DNA of 64,000 nucleotides from Tachypleus tridentatus. Taxonomy: Eukaryota > Arthropoda > Merostomata > Xiphosura > Limulidae. Made by a program: the position numbers and the translations under genes. This document shows positions 27,901-36,645 of the stretch, in pieces. The stretch's first letter is position 1, and each line of letters opens with the position of its first letter. Location: assembly GCF_004210375.1 (NCBI RefSeq), contig NC_134833.1, forward strand, positions 143,770,127-143,834,126, in the 5' to 3' direction. The notes beneath the pieces were generated by a model, which saw nothing but the letters and a program-made list of their open reading frames with translations, did no database searches and was not told the DNA's origin.

Positions 27901-28304
27901 CAGAAGAAGTGAAAATTAATCATAAACACAATTATTATAATTCTAGCTACAATAATTGTGCAAACCAAGATGTGAACCACAAGCTCTTATGTTTTACAGG
28001 TGCACTAGCACCTTATTTCCTCTCCTGGTTTCCATGCCTCTGTCCTCCATATAACAAATATATTACACACATTTTTTGACTGTGTAGTTTTCTCTATAGA
28101 AATGCAATTACCTGGAATGTATGTAAAATTTATTTCTCTAGTAGAAGGAATACGGGTTTGTGCATAATCCACACAAAAAACTTTTCTTCGAAGAGAAGCA
28201 ACCAAAGCCTTGTTTGTTGTTCCCACAGTTAGAGAAGAAAGCCCATAAATATTACCCTGAGATGGTAATTCTGAGAAATGAGCTTCTTGGAAGGAAATGT
28301 CCAT
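3988..28304 (-). CDS. KPTN: Kaptin (KICSTOR complex subunit), complete 12-exon gene
   Basis: Kaptin is a subunit of KICSTOR, which tethers GATOR1 to lysosomes so that mTORC1 is shut off when amino acids are scarce. Coding exons in transcript order: 28304-28112, 27380-27298, 26597-26513, 25439-25385, 14932-14857, 14259-14186, 12676-12567, 11758-11651, 10831-10760, 9723-9533, 6562-6392, 4062-3988 (TAG stop). They total 1293 bp, 430 aa plus stop; human kaptin is 436 aa. Segments recalled from human kaptin line up in order: SQGNIYGL, EIISIDAFNKS, YLNIYSDWEPG, LELEFIPYQL, LTAVGCEDGYIRV, LPESDYYDCV, DGKNEIALGTYGQ, RRSFSHPLLSLAYLDI, GDGVKELLAFSTKGLHILQ, then a basic C-terminal helix. All phases join without a break. 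The start ATG (28304) sits where the human N-terminus aligns, just after a good acceptor at 28328/28329. Exon borders were read by eye; the exon 9 donor is the only non-obvious one. Confidence 0.93.
4453..4514. mobile_element. piggyBac-like MITE, 62 bp
   Basis: TTAA (4449-4452), then CCCTTAAACAGCAG, then CTGCTATTTAAGGG, then TTAA (4515-4518). Duplicated TTAA targets with CCC/GGG termini and ~14 bp inverted ends are the piggyBac signature. It is far too short to code and sits in the last KPTN intron. Confidence 0.6.
5113..5172 (+). repeat. SINE family B fragment, internally deleted
   Basis: It begins with the family start (ccccccagtgg), then jumps to the family's later part (acagcagatagcccaatgtggctttg) and ends in an A-run. 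The tRNA-like B-box part is missing. It lies in KPTN intron 11. Confidence 0.6.
7740..9300 (-). mobile_element. Degraded CR1/Rex-type LINE
   Basis: Reading the minus strand, 8130-8090 encodes the reverse-transcriptase motif YLDFQKAFDKVTHK. About 8030-7930 encodes the later LRTLRLCFLLRKELG block and 7830-7740 a piece like the WN..P..V.....FK..LDK C-terminus of non-LTR polymerases. Upstream text to ~9300 has repeat character but no firm motif. Stops and frame changes are frequent, so it is an old, inactive copy in KPTN intron 10. The ends are estimates. Confidence 0.55.
12144..12484. repeat. Tandem duplication, ~173 bp unit, two copies
   Basis: The block starting tttacaaaaatgtatcaatag (12144) recurs at 12317 with only a few differences. 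It sits in KPTN intron 7 about 80 bp from exon 7 and does not touch coding sequence. High identity implies a recent local duplication. Confidence 0.9.
13522..13643 (+). repeat. tRNA-Val-like SINE (family B), full copy with TSD
   Basis: It starts ccccccagtggctcagtgg and has the anticodon-loop-like cttacaa and a B-box-like stretch (ttttgatacct). It ends gtgtagctttgtacttaattcaaaaac. A direct repeat aatgtgctttac flanks it (13510-13521 and 13644-13655), a target-site duplication. It lies in KPTN intron 6. Confidence 0.88.
15380..15456. repeat. Short direct repeat, ~51 bp spacing
   Basis: The 24-25 base string beginning gagttaaacttcttcaaaag occurs twice about 51 bp apart. This is a small local duplication in KPTN intron 4. 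Confidence 0.7.
15650..16660. repeat. Old interspersed repeat, LINE-like, unclassified
   Basis: The C-rich plus strand resembles, from memory, the reverse complement of ancient CR1/L2-type LINE sequence seen across animals, for example the part around gcccaacactgaatacaata and gcctaaccagagatctgtac. No intact frame or clear end is visible. The assignment is weak. Confidence 0.35.
17283..19276 (+). pseudogene. CACTA-type transposase, interrupted
   Basis: The putative start ATG (17283) follows a strong acceptor (ttttttttcag, exon edge 17275), suggesting a spliced 5' leader. The N-terminal part has cysteine pairs FCYVCGDF (residues 18-25), ICCKPC and DDCYFC, then LPSAMRPVPHSDDLPVP and an acidic, serine-rich linker. 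The later part holds FTFLGLPHNPSDWRLFIDSS and, in another frame, QAGFTKYCCFLCLWDSRA, a block I remember from animal CACTA-like transposases, and finally KWNPSMMGDFCWML near the TAA at 19274-19276. It is broken by a SINE insertion (17964-18247), loss of frame around 18.48-18.57 kb and another frame change around 19.05-19.11 kb. It is inactive but only moderately old. Confidence 0.7.
17964..18247 (-). repeat. SINE family A nested in the transposase gene
   Basis: A full copy in reverse orientation: a (TTTG)n run at the left is its 3' tail, and the tRNA-Thr-like head lies at the right (cgcgaacccgcgaccctc, attacgagtcgc). Perfect target-site duplications of TCAGGAATCGG flank it (17953-17963, 18248-18258). 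It is among the least diverged copies here, so it landed after the CACTA element. Confidence 0.95.
19558..21800. other. Higher-GC block of unknown origin in KPTN intron 4
   Basis: This 2.2 kb is visibly less AT-rich than the surrounding intron and has several overlapping short open frames on both strands, none of which I recognise. It contains a 41 bp imperfect tandem repeat (catgtctattttctgaaa, 21598-21680). It abuts the 3' end of the LINE at 21.8 kb. It is probably part of an unclassified repeat. Confidence 0.4.
21800..23830 (-). mobile_element. Jockey/CR1-like LINE, internally deleted copy
   Basis: Near the 5' end (minus, ~23.78-23.42 kb) is a gag-like ORF1 start with KRPRLEDSEQQSS and SPFFIQKGLEGLAGS. 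Further on, ~23.24-22.95 kb resembles the zinc-knuckle region (cgttga..tcagt..aagacat on this strand). At ~22.93-22.79 kb is an RNase-H-like piece, PIYTDGLKSDNSVGS. Most of ORF2 is missing between them. The 3' UTR has long imperfect tandem repeats (22.0-22.7 kb) and the element ends gccataaaacactaaatcag with an AATC-type tail near 21.8 kb. Multiple stops make it inactive. Confidence 0.6.
21875..22690. repeat. Imperfect tandem repeats in the LINE 3' region
   Basis: A block containing aacctgccaggaagactaac and cacctgaagttggcctttcc recurs near 22.03, 22.36 and, in shortened form, 22.63 kb. The block with accaatgttgacacctagtc occurs twice. A 52 bp unit (gatatgcagcaaagtataat) is also doubled at 22500-22590. 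The unit length is about 330 bp. Confidence 0.75.
24230..24840 (+). mobile_element. LINE reverse-transcriptase fragment (CR1/Rex-like)
   Basis: The frame at 24274-24558 reads SILKPLLFLIYINDAD and then TFAEDISVLYVANCQD. These match the conserved GVPQGSVLGPLLFLIYIND and FADD blocks of non-LTR reverse transcriptases, with the catalytic FADD changed to FAED and the PQG motif altered. The following text fits the C-terminus (NKCKIMHVGY; later EEVVHSSEFKKELDKF in a shifted frame). It is an inactive fragment in KPTN intron 4. Confidence 0.75.
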
Positions 28305-28328
28305 TGAAAACTTCAAAATATTTAACAC

Positions 28329-29623
28329 CTAGAGAAGTGTACAGATAATTAACTATGCTATTAAAAATTATTTGATAAATTTACAATTTTATAAGCACAG
28401 TTCTTACTTCAAAAGGAAACTGAAATGAAATACTAATACATATTTATGTCAAGAGATCTTTCAGTTTGGTGAGAGGTAGTATACCATACCACAAATTATC
28501 TCCTTGCTTCTTGTTTGGCTAACCTTTACCTTATAAATCCAAATGGATCTTTAAAAATTAGAACATTTACTAAAGAAATTTCAGGGGTCCCTAACAGTAC
28601 AGTTAACTATAAAACAAATGTTATATTAGTCACTCTAGTTAATTATATTAATATTACCCTGCACTGTACTCAGTGATCATAATACACAATAGATATAATT
28701 TCTTCTTTCATGTTGTTTTCTCTTTTTAAATTTACAACACTTTATGTAAGCTAACTATACTAGAAGGCACTAAAAGAAAATCATAAGAAAAATTAAACTC
28801 AAGGTAACATCAAAATTCACCAATGTCTGACAGTGGATTTTTTACACCCGATGGGGGAGGGGATGATTTTTGCAACCACTTATGTGAACTGTTCAACTTG
28901 CAAATTGGTAATCTCTGATTACGTGAACCTGAAAGCTGTAAACATGCAGTCACAGAGTAATCTTGTTGCCACGATACTTGCATGTATATTTAGGCCTACT
29001 GACTGATACTTACAAACTATCGCTTTAGATCGAAAAGCTTAGAAGCACGCCTATATTAAAGATGTACATTTCGGCTACTGAAAAAGCTTACATCTAGGCC
29101 TAATTATGTAATTCGATTGGTAAGAACACGAGAATCACAAGAACAAACACACAATTTGTAGGCCTATGATGCAATAAAACAATTCAACAGACCAAACTGT
29201 AGGTGGGATGATTGTATGCACCATTCCCCCTCCCAGAATCTACGCCTCTCTCTGTCTGACACCTGAAAGCTATTCAGCAATACATCTAATACTGAGTGAG
29301 TGATACAAAAAGTACATGTTTTTACATTAATTAAATTTAACATCTGCGATTGCATTAGTGGTGTAACAATAGTGTATAGTAACACCACGATTATATCAGA
29401 TACGCTGAACTCTACGTATAGAACTTGGAGATAAATAATTCTTTCACTAGTAATAGCGGTAGAAATTATCAGTAGTAGACTACAATTTAATAACATATAA
29501 TAATTAGCAATACTATTTCTGAAGACTAGTATAGTAGTAATCGTAACAATGTTATGTAATACTAATGCCAACAATTTTACACAAATTAGAACGAAGACGA
29601 CGCTGAAGGCCAGTATAACATAC
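28329..29623. other. Putative first intron of KPTN
   Basis: No coding similarity seen. The open frame of 136 codons at 29164-29574 (minus) has no recognisable domain and low-complexity hydrophobic composition. The stretch is bounded by the acceptor before exon 1 and the proposed donor at 29624. Confidence 0.4.
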
Positions 29624-29735
29624 CTTAAATATGCAATTATGAGGCAGAAATGAACAATTGTTTAGACAAATTATACATCCCAACGAACTTCGTTATAATT
29701 ATTTAAATATTTTGTCTCCAAGTTTTAGTCGCATA
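29624..29735 (-). promoter_or_regulatory. Probable KPTN 5' non-coding exon and core promoter
   Basis: The first KPTN coding exon opens with a good acceptor (cttctctag, exon edge 28328) only 24 nt before the ATG, so an upstream non-coding exon is expected. On the minus strand a strong donor, AAG|gtatgtt, has its exon edge at 29624 and no in-frame ATG appears just upstream of it. The 5' edge given here is a guess; no TATA box is evident. Confidence 0.4.
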
Positions 29736-29738
29736 GAT

Positions 29739-29749
29739 ACCACGTGACG
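29739..29749 (-). promoter_or_regulatory. E-box / CLEAR-like site upstream of KPTN
   Basis: On the minus strand the site reads acGTCACGTGGt, a CACGTG E-box in the extended form bound by MiT/TFE and USF bHLH factors. It lies about 115 bp upstream of the putative first-exon donor, where a promoter would be. The motif is seen; its function is inferred. Confidence 0.35.
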
Positions 29750-30063
29750 TTTAAACTTTTCCGAGCAGTGGACTTCCAGAAGACCTCTACGTAAGTTCAA
29801 CTTGTACTTGTTTTGAATCGCTTGGTGTTTGAAGAATTGAAGGACGACATCAGCCAGCATATCAAAAAGTTATTAAAATGATAAATAAATTTATAATTTT
29901 TTTTTGCTATAAGAAGCAACTGAAATTATGTATAGGTTAATAAACTATTTATAGAACATGAATGAGAGAACTATTTTGAAAAACTGTGAAAACATCGAAT
30001 AAATTTTTCAAAGCGAAAGGAGTTCCAAAATGTCAAAAATAGCCACATAACTCTTTCCAAAAA

Positions 30064-30332
30064 GGCTCGGCATGGCCAGGTGGGTTGAAGCATTTGACTC
30101 GTAATATGAGGGCTGCGGGTTCAAATTCCCGTCACACCAAACTTGCTTACCCTTTCGCCGTGGGGGCGTTATAAAGTTCGGTCAATCCCAGTATCCGTTG
30201 GTAAAAGAGTAGCCCAAGAGTTGGCGGTGGGTGGTGATGACTAGCTGCCTTCACTCTAGTCTTACACTGCTAAATTAGGTATGGCTAGCGAAAATAGCCC
30301 TCGAGTAGCTTTGCGCGAAATTTAAAAACAAA
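30064..30332 (+). repeat. SINE family A, full copy
   Basis: The head is ggctcggcatggccaggtgg with the anticodon-loop context actcgtaat and B-box gggttcaaattcc. The body and the gcgcgaaatttaaaaacaaa tail are complete. Flanking ctttcca..aaaa strings on both sides look like a target duplication. Confidence 0.92.
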
Positions 30333-32590
30333 CTTTCCAGAAAATGGGATAAACAATACAATAAGAAATAACATGACTAAATGTAAACGGAAAGTAACAA
30401 TCAGAAGCGAATTATATGTCAAAGAGACCTGAGGCAAAAATTTTCTACCGAGCCTATTATGGTCACGACTAAAAATGAGGTAAAAACCCTCAAGGTGTTC
30501 TTTGCTTTTCGAGAAAATAGAAAAATAATACCCATATATTTCAAAGACTTGCCTACAAATTAATGAATAACATTAGATGTTTTTGGAACAGTAGAAGTGG
30601 TGCTCTAACATAGACAAATTTTGTATTTGGACAATAAAGTGAATAGACAGAAAAAACCTCGTGCACACAATCTCAACAGCTCCCGTATTTACATACACAC
30701 ATACAAACAAACGCACAAACATACACACACTTAGATGACACCTGTAATCTCATACTATGCCCAATAGTATTAACAGATCATGTTATCTGTACTTGGTTAA
30801 ACTACTATCTTCCTTGCACGTTTTTTGTAACAAAGGTATTTATGATTTATGTCAAGCTATTCTTACAAGTAATTTACTGTGTACAAAAAAAATTAGTGCA
30901 GTTAACCTTTCTTGGCACATTGTTGATCGAAATGAATTCTTTATCATTTTTTGTGTCGAGATCGACTTTTATCCCGAGCATTTGCTTGACAAAAGACGCA
31001 AGTACATCCTTAAGATTATTAGAACGTTTTGGAAAGTTGATTTAAGAGATTGGTCGCATATCACTCACAGCGTACTTTGTTCTTTGGATTCTAACGACTT
31101 TGTAAAAAGAGTCCTTCTCTGTAGATAATATCAGATTAAACAATTTATTTTTCTGTGCAACTCTCCAAGCTTGTAGAATATGTACTGATCAGGTTTTGGT
31201 GAAACTGTAAAGGCCCTCTGTAACCATGGACTCTAAGTTTTGGAGAATCCCAAATGTGCAACTGAGGCATCGCTAGATATTTTAATGTCTCTTATAATTA
31301 TGCCTAATAAGAAGAAATACAATACAGGAAACAGTGAAGTATAAGTACACACGTGTTTAAAACAGTGATTATTATAGAACAACGATGACTTTAGAAAACA
31401 TGTTGAGAAATTTTCCACTGCATATTTAGTCTGTAATGAGTTGACGCTACCAAGGTCAGTAAATGGGTTATGCAAGATATTAACGCTGTATTAACAAGTG
31501 GAACCAGGAATAAACTTTAAATTAACGAGCTTGAAATTTCCTAAAATGGAAGCCAGCTTGTACTTTGAAATACAAGAGAAGAGGCTGGTGATTCATTATC
31601 TCCACTTATGGACAATGGATTAGTAGGACTATTTTTGTTATTAGCTGTAGGTTAGTTGTAGGTGGTGTACATTGCTAATTGATAGAACGTGAAGATTCTA
31701 GGAAAAATCCATATAAAACCTCATATAACAGCCAAAAAGTCAGAGCACTCTCTCCTGAGAAATAAATTGCTCCCAGACTCCAAAAATGGCTATCCTTCTC
31801 TCCCTCCAGAAGAAGAAATTGTCTCTACTTCTGCATGAGATTCCTATTCAACATGGAATGTCAGACTGTTACTCGCCCGAACTCTCTGTAAGTATTTTAA
31901 TACCATTATTCTTAAGCATTATTTATCTTAAGTACTATAAAATTAATGAATGTCTAGCAAAAGTGGTATTAAAATAGTCAAAGTTCATCAACTTGAGAAA
32001 ATGTCTGTTGAATGTAACTATTAAGCACATAAAAAGCCAATAAAAAAGTGTTATTGAAATCTTAGTCTCAGACTTCTTGCTGTAACTGTAAAGTCTCGAA
32101 AGTGCTCCATTCGCCCACTGTATCCTCACTTAAGAATAAATAAATTGTGTAACAACAGGTAGTATAGTCGAAGCTCTAACGGCTAAGCCTAACCAACCAC
32201 TCGGCCTGCCTCTTCACCGTTAGACAACTGAAGTTTTTACATGTCATTATTATATTGTATAGAACAAGTGACAGTCTTTCAATTATTGCTGAGAAAAATC
32301 TGAGCTTTGTGGAAAATTGATGGTGAAAATTCACTATCCTTAGCATACCCTTCGTTTTACTGCATTTTGTTTCTTAATCTTTTAAATTTCTGTCTTGCAT
32401 CGTGACAGTTGTTGACCTCTTTTCTCATATTTAGGAAATGAATCTTGCAATTCCTGCACGAATGTCTCGACAGATTTTGGTAGATGAAAGGTTGTACTGA
32501 CACCTAATTGAATTTTTTTTTGTAATGAACGATCTGTCTAATGCTCTATAATTTCATCATATATCTCTTTTTAGTTTTTCCAGTGGTAAC
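30333..32590. other. Gene-poor stretch
   Basis: A 123-codon open frame at 30757-31128 (plus) is long for this composition but has no recognised motif and no splice or promoter context. The rest is AT-rich non-coding sequence. Confidence 0.4.
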
Positions 32591-32599
32591 ATAAGAGTT

Positions 32600-33590
32600 C
32601 TTGACTCTAAGCACACTTCAGGCTTTGCGGGTTCATTATCTGTAATCAGTTTTTGAGTCTCGTATTGCATATGAATGGGCACTACATCTTCTAGCTGATA
32701 ATCTCTTTGTCGTCAGAAACCCTAGTTTTTTTTCAAAAACACTGTGTAGATACTTCCAGGTGGTTAAAGCCGAGAAAAACACTTGACGTTTCTGCACAAA
32801 GGCAAGAAATGAACAAGCTACAGTACAACGGTACACAGTATAATGTCCAACCAAAATGAGTAAATAAACACAGCAGAAATCATAGTGTGCTAAGGGTTCT
32901 TCACTCTGATCAAAGCTTGCATGCTAAAATATTTGTCACTCATATTGTATGCATTGTGATAAAACTTCTCATGGCAATCGTGAATTTTTATATCATTGTT
33001 TTCAAGAAAATTAATGAAAATTTTAGCAAATGCATCTCCTGTGTGATTGCTTATTGGTGAAAATGTGGCAAATTTCTCTATAGGACCGTCATGCAGCATG
33101 CGTTTAAAGATCATTGTCGGTTGATCCATGTGGAGTATATCTGGAGCAGGATCAACAGACACTGAGTAATACTTGAGACGTTTCTTTTATAATATTTGTG
33201 AGAACTTCTTTTCACACGATTTCTAAAAATTCATCACATACGGTTAAGTATGAAATGACATTTTCCCTTATTTGCACATTTTTAAATGTGTTCAGTAAGA
33301 AATATACCATACTCAACCAACAGATCCAGTTATTATCAGTAATTTCTACTATCCACTGAACCAACTACTTTATTTCTTTCTCTGAATGTTAGCCCTCTGC
33401 ACGATAGAAACTTTATGACTAAGAGACAACACTCTAAAACTTGTTGCCATATTTCTTCTCTGATTCCATCTGTTTTGTTAAAGTATTGTCGATTTATCCA
33501 CTTTTAATTGTTACGAATAATAAACTGGTAACATAGCTTTGATTTATCGAACTTGTTTTTCAGCATGTTACCAGTCAGAGTAACCTGTTG
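32600..33590 (-). mobile_element. hAT transposase fossil (DUF4371 type)
   Basis: On the minus strand, pieces occur in the order found in the TTF-type zinc finger / hAT-dimerisation transposase family: a WQQVLE and LTFRER region (~33.45-33.38 kb), then SVDPAPDILHMDQPT (33160-33115), then SNHTGDAFAKIFINFLENNDI, then AYNMSDKYFSMQALI (to 32905), then LSARRCSAHSYAI (~32.69 kb). The frame is lost repeatedly. No dimerisation domain or terminal repeats were seen, so this is a fragment of an old plain DNA transposon. Confidence 0.75.
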
Positions 33591-33675
33591 CTGCCGGGAA
33601 AAAAAATTATTGCTGTTGAAACGATTTGCAGATAATCCAGAAGACCCTTCCATGGTTATTGGCAAAGTCAGAATG

Positions 33676-33792
33676 TCCCCAGTGGCACAGCGGTATGTCT
33701 GCAGACTTACAACACTGAAATCTGGGTTTTGATACTTATGGTAGGTAGAGTATAGAAAGCCCATTATGTTGCTTTGTGCCTTACTTCAAACA
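33676..33792 (+). repeat. SINE family B copy
   Basis: tccccagtggcacagcggta start, gacttacaac anticodon-like loop, ttgatacttatgg B-box-like part and tgttgctttgtgccttactt end. It lies next to the N-terminal remains of the hAT fossil. Confidence 0.85.
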
Positions 33793-34658
33793 AAGCAATG
33801 CCAGCTTTTCTCCATTCAGTTGCTCACAATAAAGAGTACTTAAGCATTGGCGATTATACCTATTACCCGGAATCGATTTTATAGACGCATTAAAATCCTC
33901 ATCCATGTACTGGTAAGCAGTAATCTCCAACACACAAACAAAAATCTCTCATTTCATCAGAAACTTGTGTCCATGTTCCAGTGTTGAATGTAAAGGACGA
34001 GCAGTATCTTCATCTCAGTTTCAATAACTGATTTCTTCCTGGTGGTTAAATTTGACGAAATTGACAGACGTTGGTGTCGTGAGTTGTGGTCTCTAAATTA
34101 TTGTTTTCACAGTCTTGGTTGGTGGATATGATTTTAGCTCTTTCTGATTGAGGATGAAAACACGATTTGATGTGATGAGGTTGACGGTCATTGGCATCTA
34201 GAGATTCAGCGTCTACGGTGTTTCTACTGTCTCAACTAGCGATAGTTTAGCAGTGGAGGGCAAAGTCCATAAATCTGTTGTTTTACTAGTTTTAGCTAAT
34301 ACTTTCTCTAATTTTCTTTCCTCCTCTTTGTTTGACTTTAGTTTTCCAAACCGCTGTTACGTTTGGAAGTGTGTGTAACATAAAATGAACTCTTAATGAA
34401 TAACGTGTGTGAATGCGTGAGCACACTTTTTGTGTGTGGCATAAGGTGCGGGAGAGTGATATTCAGAATGAGCTACTTATAATACTTTTATAACCAACGA
34501 TCGCGTATCGTTTTCTGTATTTAACTCAATGGTTTCTGGTTTTGTAGTTAAATTATCCAAGTCATGGTGGTTATTAAATTGTAAACTAGTTATTTACAGC
34601 TGATACGTGGGCCAGTGAAGTATCACAACTAATTACGTAATTTTTACTGAATAATAAC

Positions 34659-34763
34659 TTGTATCTCAGAGCGGCTGGTATGGGTATTAACACTTTCATT
34701 GATCAGCTGTTCTCTGCTTATCAAAAAAGTGTTAATATCCGTACTAGTCATTCTGAGATACAT
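34659..34763. repeat. Hairpin: inverted copies of a repeat end
   Basis: The left arm (gtatctcagagcggctggta .. ttaacactttcattgatc) is repeated in reverse on the right (aagtgttaatatccgtacta .. tctgagatacat). Arms are about 45-50 bp with a short centre. The same ggctggtatggg motif forms the other hairpin at 48374-48484. Confidence 0.75.
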
Positions 34764-34837
34764 TTTTGTTTCAAGTGGGTGTCTTGTCATCGTGAATAAC
34801 AATTTGCAAATTCTGTTCAAGAAACAAAAACAGTTGG

Positions 34838-35083
34838 GGCCCGGCATGGCTAAGTGCGTTAAGGCGTTCGACTCGTAATCCGAGGGTCGCGGGATCGAAT
34901 CCCGGTCGCACCAAACATGCTCGCCCTTTCAGCCGTGGGGACGTACAAGTGACGGTCAATCCTACTATTTGTTGGTAAAAGAGTAACCCAAAAGTTGGCT
35001 GTGGGTGGTGATGACTAGCTGCCTTTCCTCTGGTCTTACACTGCTACATATTTGTTTCAAAAACAAAAAAACAAACAAAACCG
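34838..35083 (+). repeat. SINE family A, copy with 3' deletion
   Basis: The head is well preserved (ggcccggcatggctaagtgc, actcgtaatccgagggtcgc, gatcgaatcccgg). The body runs to cttacactgctaca, then skips the usual tagccctcgagtagctttgc portion and resumes at the CAAA-rich tail. Confidence 0.92.
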
Positions 35084-35636
35084 TTAATACAATATATCCT
35101 AAAAACTTACAATATTGTTAATAACCTTGCTATAGAGAGCTGAACTCTTTTCTTGGACAATATCCAAAACCTTTGAGAATGAAGAATCGAAAAATACGGA
35201 TGATATCTTCAATCTGGAGTAGCACCTTAGGCGTAGTCCTGTCATAGGCCTATTATTTACTCGTGTGATTAGAAACGGCGTGTCAAGTACAACCCATGGG
35301 AAGAGCCTACTTGACGGCATAATTAAAATATGGAATGAGGAGACTTTGATTGGCAATTGCTTATTATTTGAACAGCGTGACTAGGCATAGCTTGTACTTT
35401 CTTTAGAGTCAAGCCAATCAAATCTCTGCATCATACATGACATGATAGGTCTATCACGTCACACACAGACTCTTTCTCTCTTTTCAAAAACAAAAAGACT
35501 CTGTAGAATGATTTTCATTAAACATTTTCTTGAGAAATGAAGACGGGTTTCTTTATTATAATTTTTTTATGGTGAGCCTAGAGCTACGAAGTCCTCACTT
35601 AAATCTCCCTCCCCTTGCTGTTTTTTGGAATAATCG

Positions 35637-35850
35637 ATTCGCAATCAGCGGATTCGAAACTCGCCGTTGCTGGACATCCCTATATTTTTTTCAGACGCGG
35701 GGGCATTATAGTAGGTCGCACTATTCGTTAGTAAAAGAATAACCCAAGAGTTGGGGTAGGTTATGTGGACTAACTGCCTTTTCTCCAGCCTATTATTGTT
35801 AAATTGGGGACGACTACCTAAAGGGTACTTGGGCGTTACCAGATAAATTT
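35637..35850 (+). repeat. SINE family A, diverged copy
   Basis: The B-box region is recognisable (gattcgaaactcgccg), as are the body blocks agtaaaagaataacccaaga and ttgttaaattggggacgact. There is strong divergence and gaps; the tRNA-like 5' part is mostly lost. Confidence 0.65.
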
Positions 35851-35998
35851 CACCCAGAATCACCAGTGATGTATCAGCATAAAAAATTCATCAACGGTTG
35901 TAAACGACTTCGGGTCTAAAAAATGCTGAAAATATGACAAGATGTTGAGTTTAGCAACAGGAAAGTAAAATTTCTGTAAGGTAATTTCCGTAAGTATC

Positions 35999-36129
35999 TG
36001 CTGTTGTTGCTGTTTTGAATTAAGCACAAAGCTACACAATGGGCTATCTGTGCTCTGCCCACCACGGGTATCGAAACCCGGATTTTAGCGTGTAAATCCG
36101 TAGACATACCGCTGAGCCACTGGGGGGGC
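35999..36129 (-). repeat. SINE family B, full copy with TSD
   Basis: Reverse orientation: the GTT-rich tail is at the left, then cacaaagctacacaatgggc, cgggtatcgaaacccgg (B-box) and ccgctgagccactggggggg (start). A perfect duplication CCGTAAGTATC flanks it (35988-35998, 36130-36140). Confidence 0.95.
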
Positions 36130-36357
36130 CCGTAAGTATCGAAAGATATCTAGGCCTGTGACCAGGAATAATTTAGATGGGCTTTTAAAATATGATGAGA
36201 CTCACTTCTACTTTAAGTAGAAAAAAGTAATTATTAAATGTTCTGTTAACGCCTCTTTAGTAAAAAGACCAGCATATTCATGCTCTACAATTCATAAGCG
36301 ACAAGGATTATAAATTATAAAAAATGGGAATTTACAGCAAAGCTGTTTTAACTGTCA

Positions 36358-36515
36358 CAGTGGTGGATTTAAGGTTATGTGGACCCAGGGGCTAATAATT
36401 TTTGTGAGCCCTACATCTAATGTAATTTTACATAGAATAAAATTATCAATGAGCGTCCATTAAAACCATGGGCCAAGGGGTAAGCCCCTTTAGCCCGTAC
36501 CTAAATGCGCCACTG
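36358..36515. mobile_element. hAT MITE with 8 bp TSD
   Basis: The termini are CAGTGGTGGATTTAAGG and, inverted at the right, CAGTGGCGCATTTAGGTACG. The flanks are aactgtca (36350-36357) and aactgtaa (36516-36523), a 7/8 match to an 8 bp target duplication as in hAT elements. It has no coding capacity. Confidence 0.75.
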
Positions 36516-36539
36516 AACTGTAAAGACAAAGGTGTTTTC

Positions 36540-36645
36540 TTATATCAAAGCCATATCGGGCTATCTGCTGAGCCTACCAAGAGGAATCGAACCCCTGATT
36601 TTAGCGTTGTAAATTTGGAAACATACTGCTGTACTAGCGGGGGGT
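36540..36645 (-). repeat. SINE family B, diverged copy
   Basis: Reverse orientation: atcgggctatctgctgagcc, then ggaatcgaacccctgatttt (B-box region), then ctgctgtactagcggggggt (start). It lies 25 bp from the hAT MITE. Confidence 0.75.

Noticed and set aside
30757-31128. 123-codon plus-strand open frame
   Set aside because: No recognisable domain, no splice or promoter context, and composition typical of AT-rich chance frames.
34841-34915. tRNA-Thr-like sequence with anticodon-loop and B-box
   Set aside because: It is the head of SINE family A: it continues into the SINE body, lacks proper acceptor-stem pairing, and the same head recurs at other SINE copies. Not a tRNA gene.
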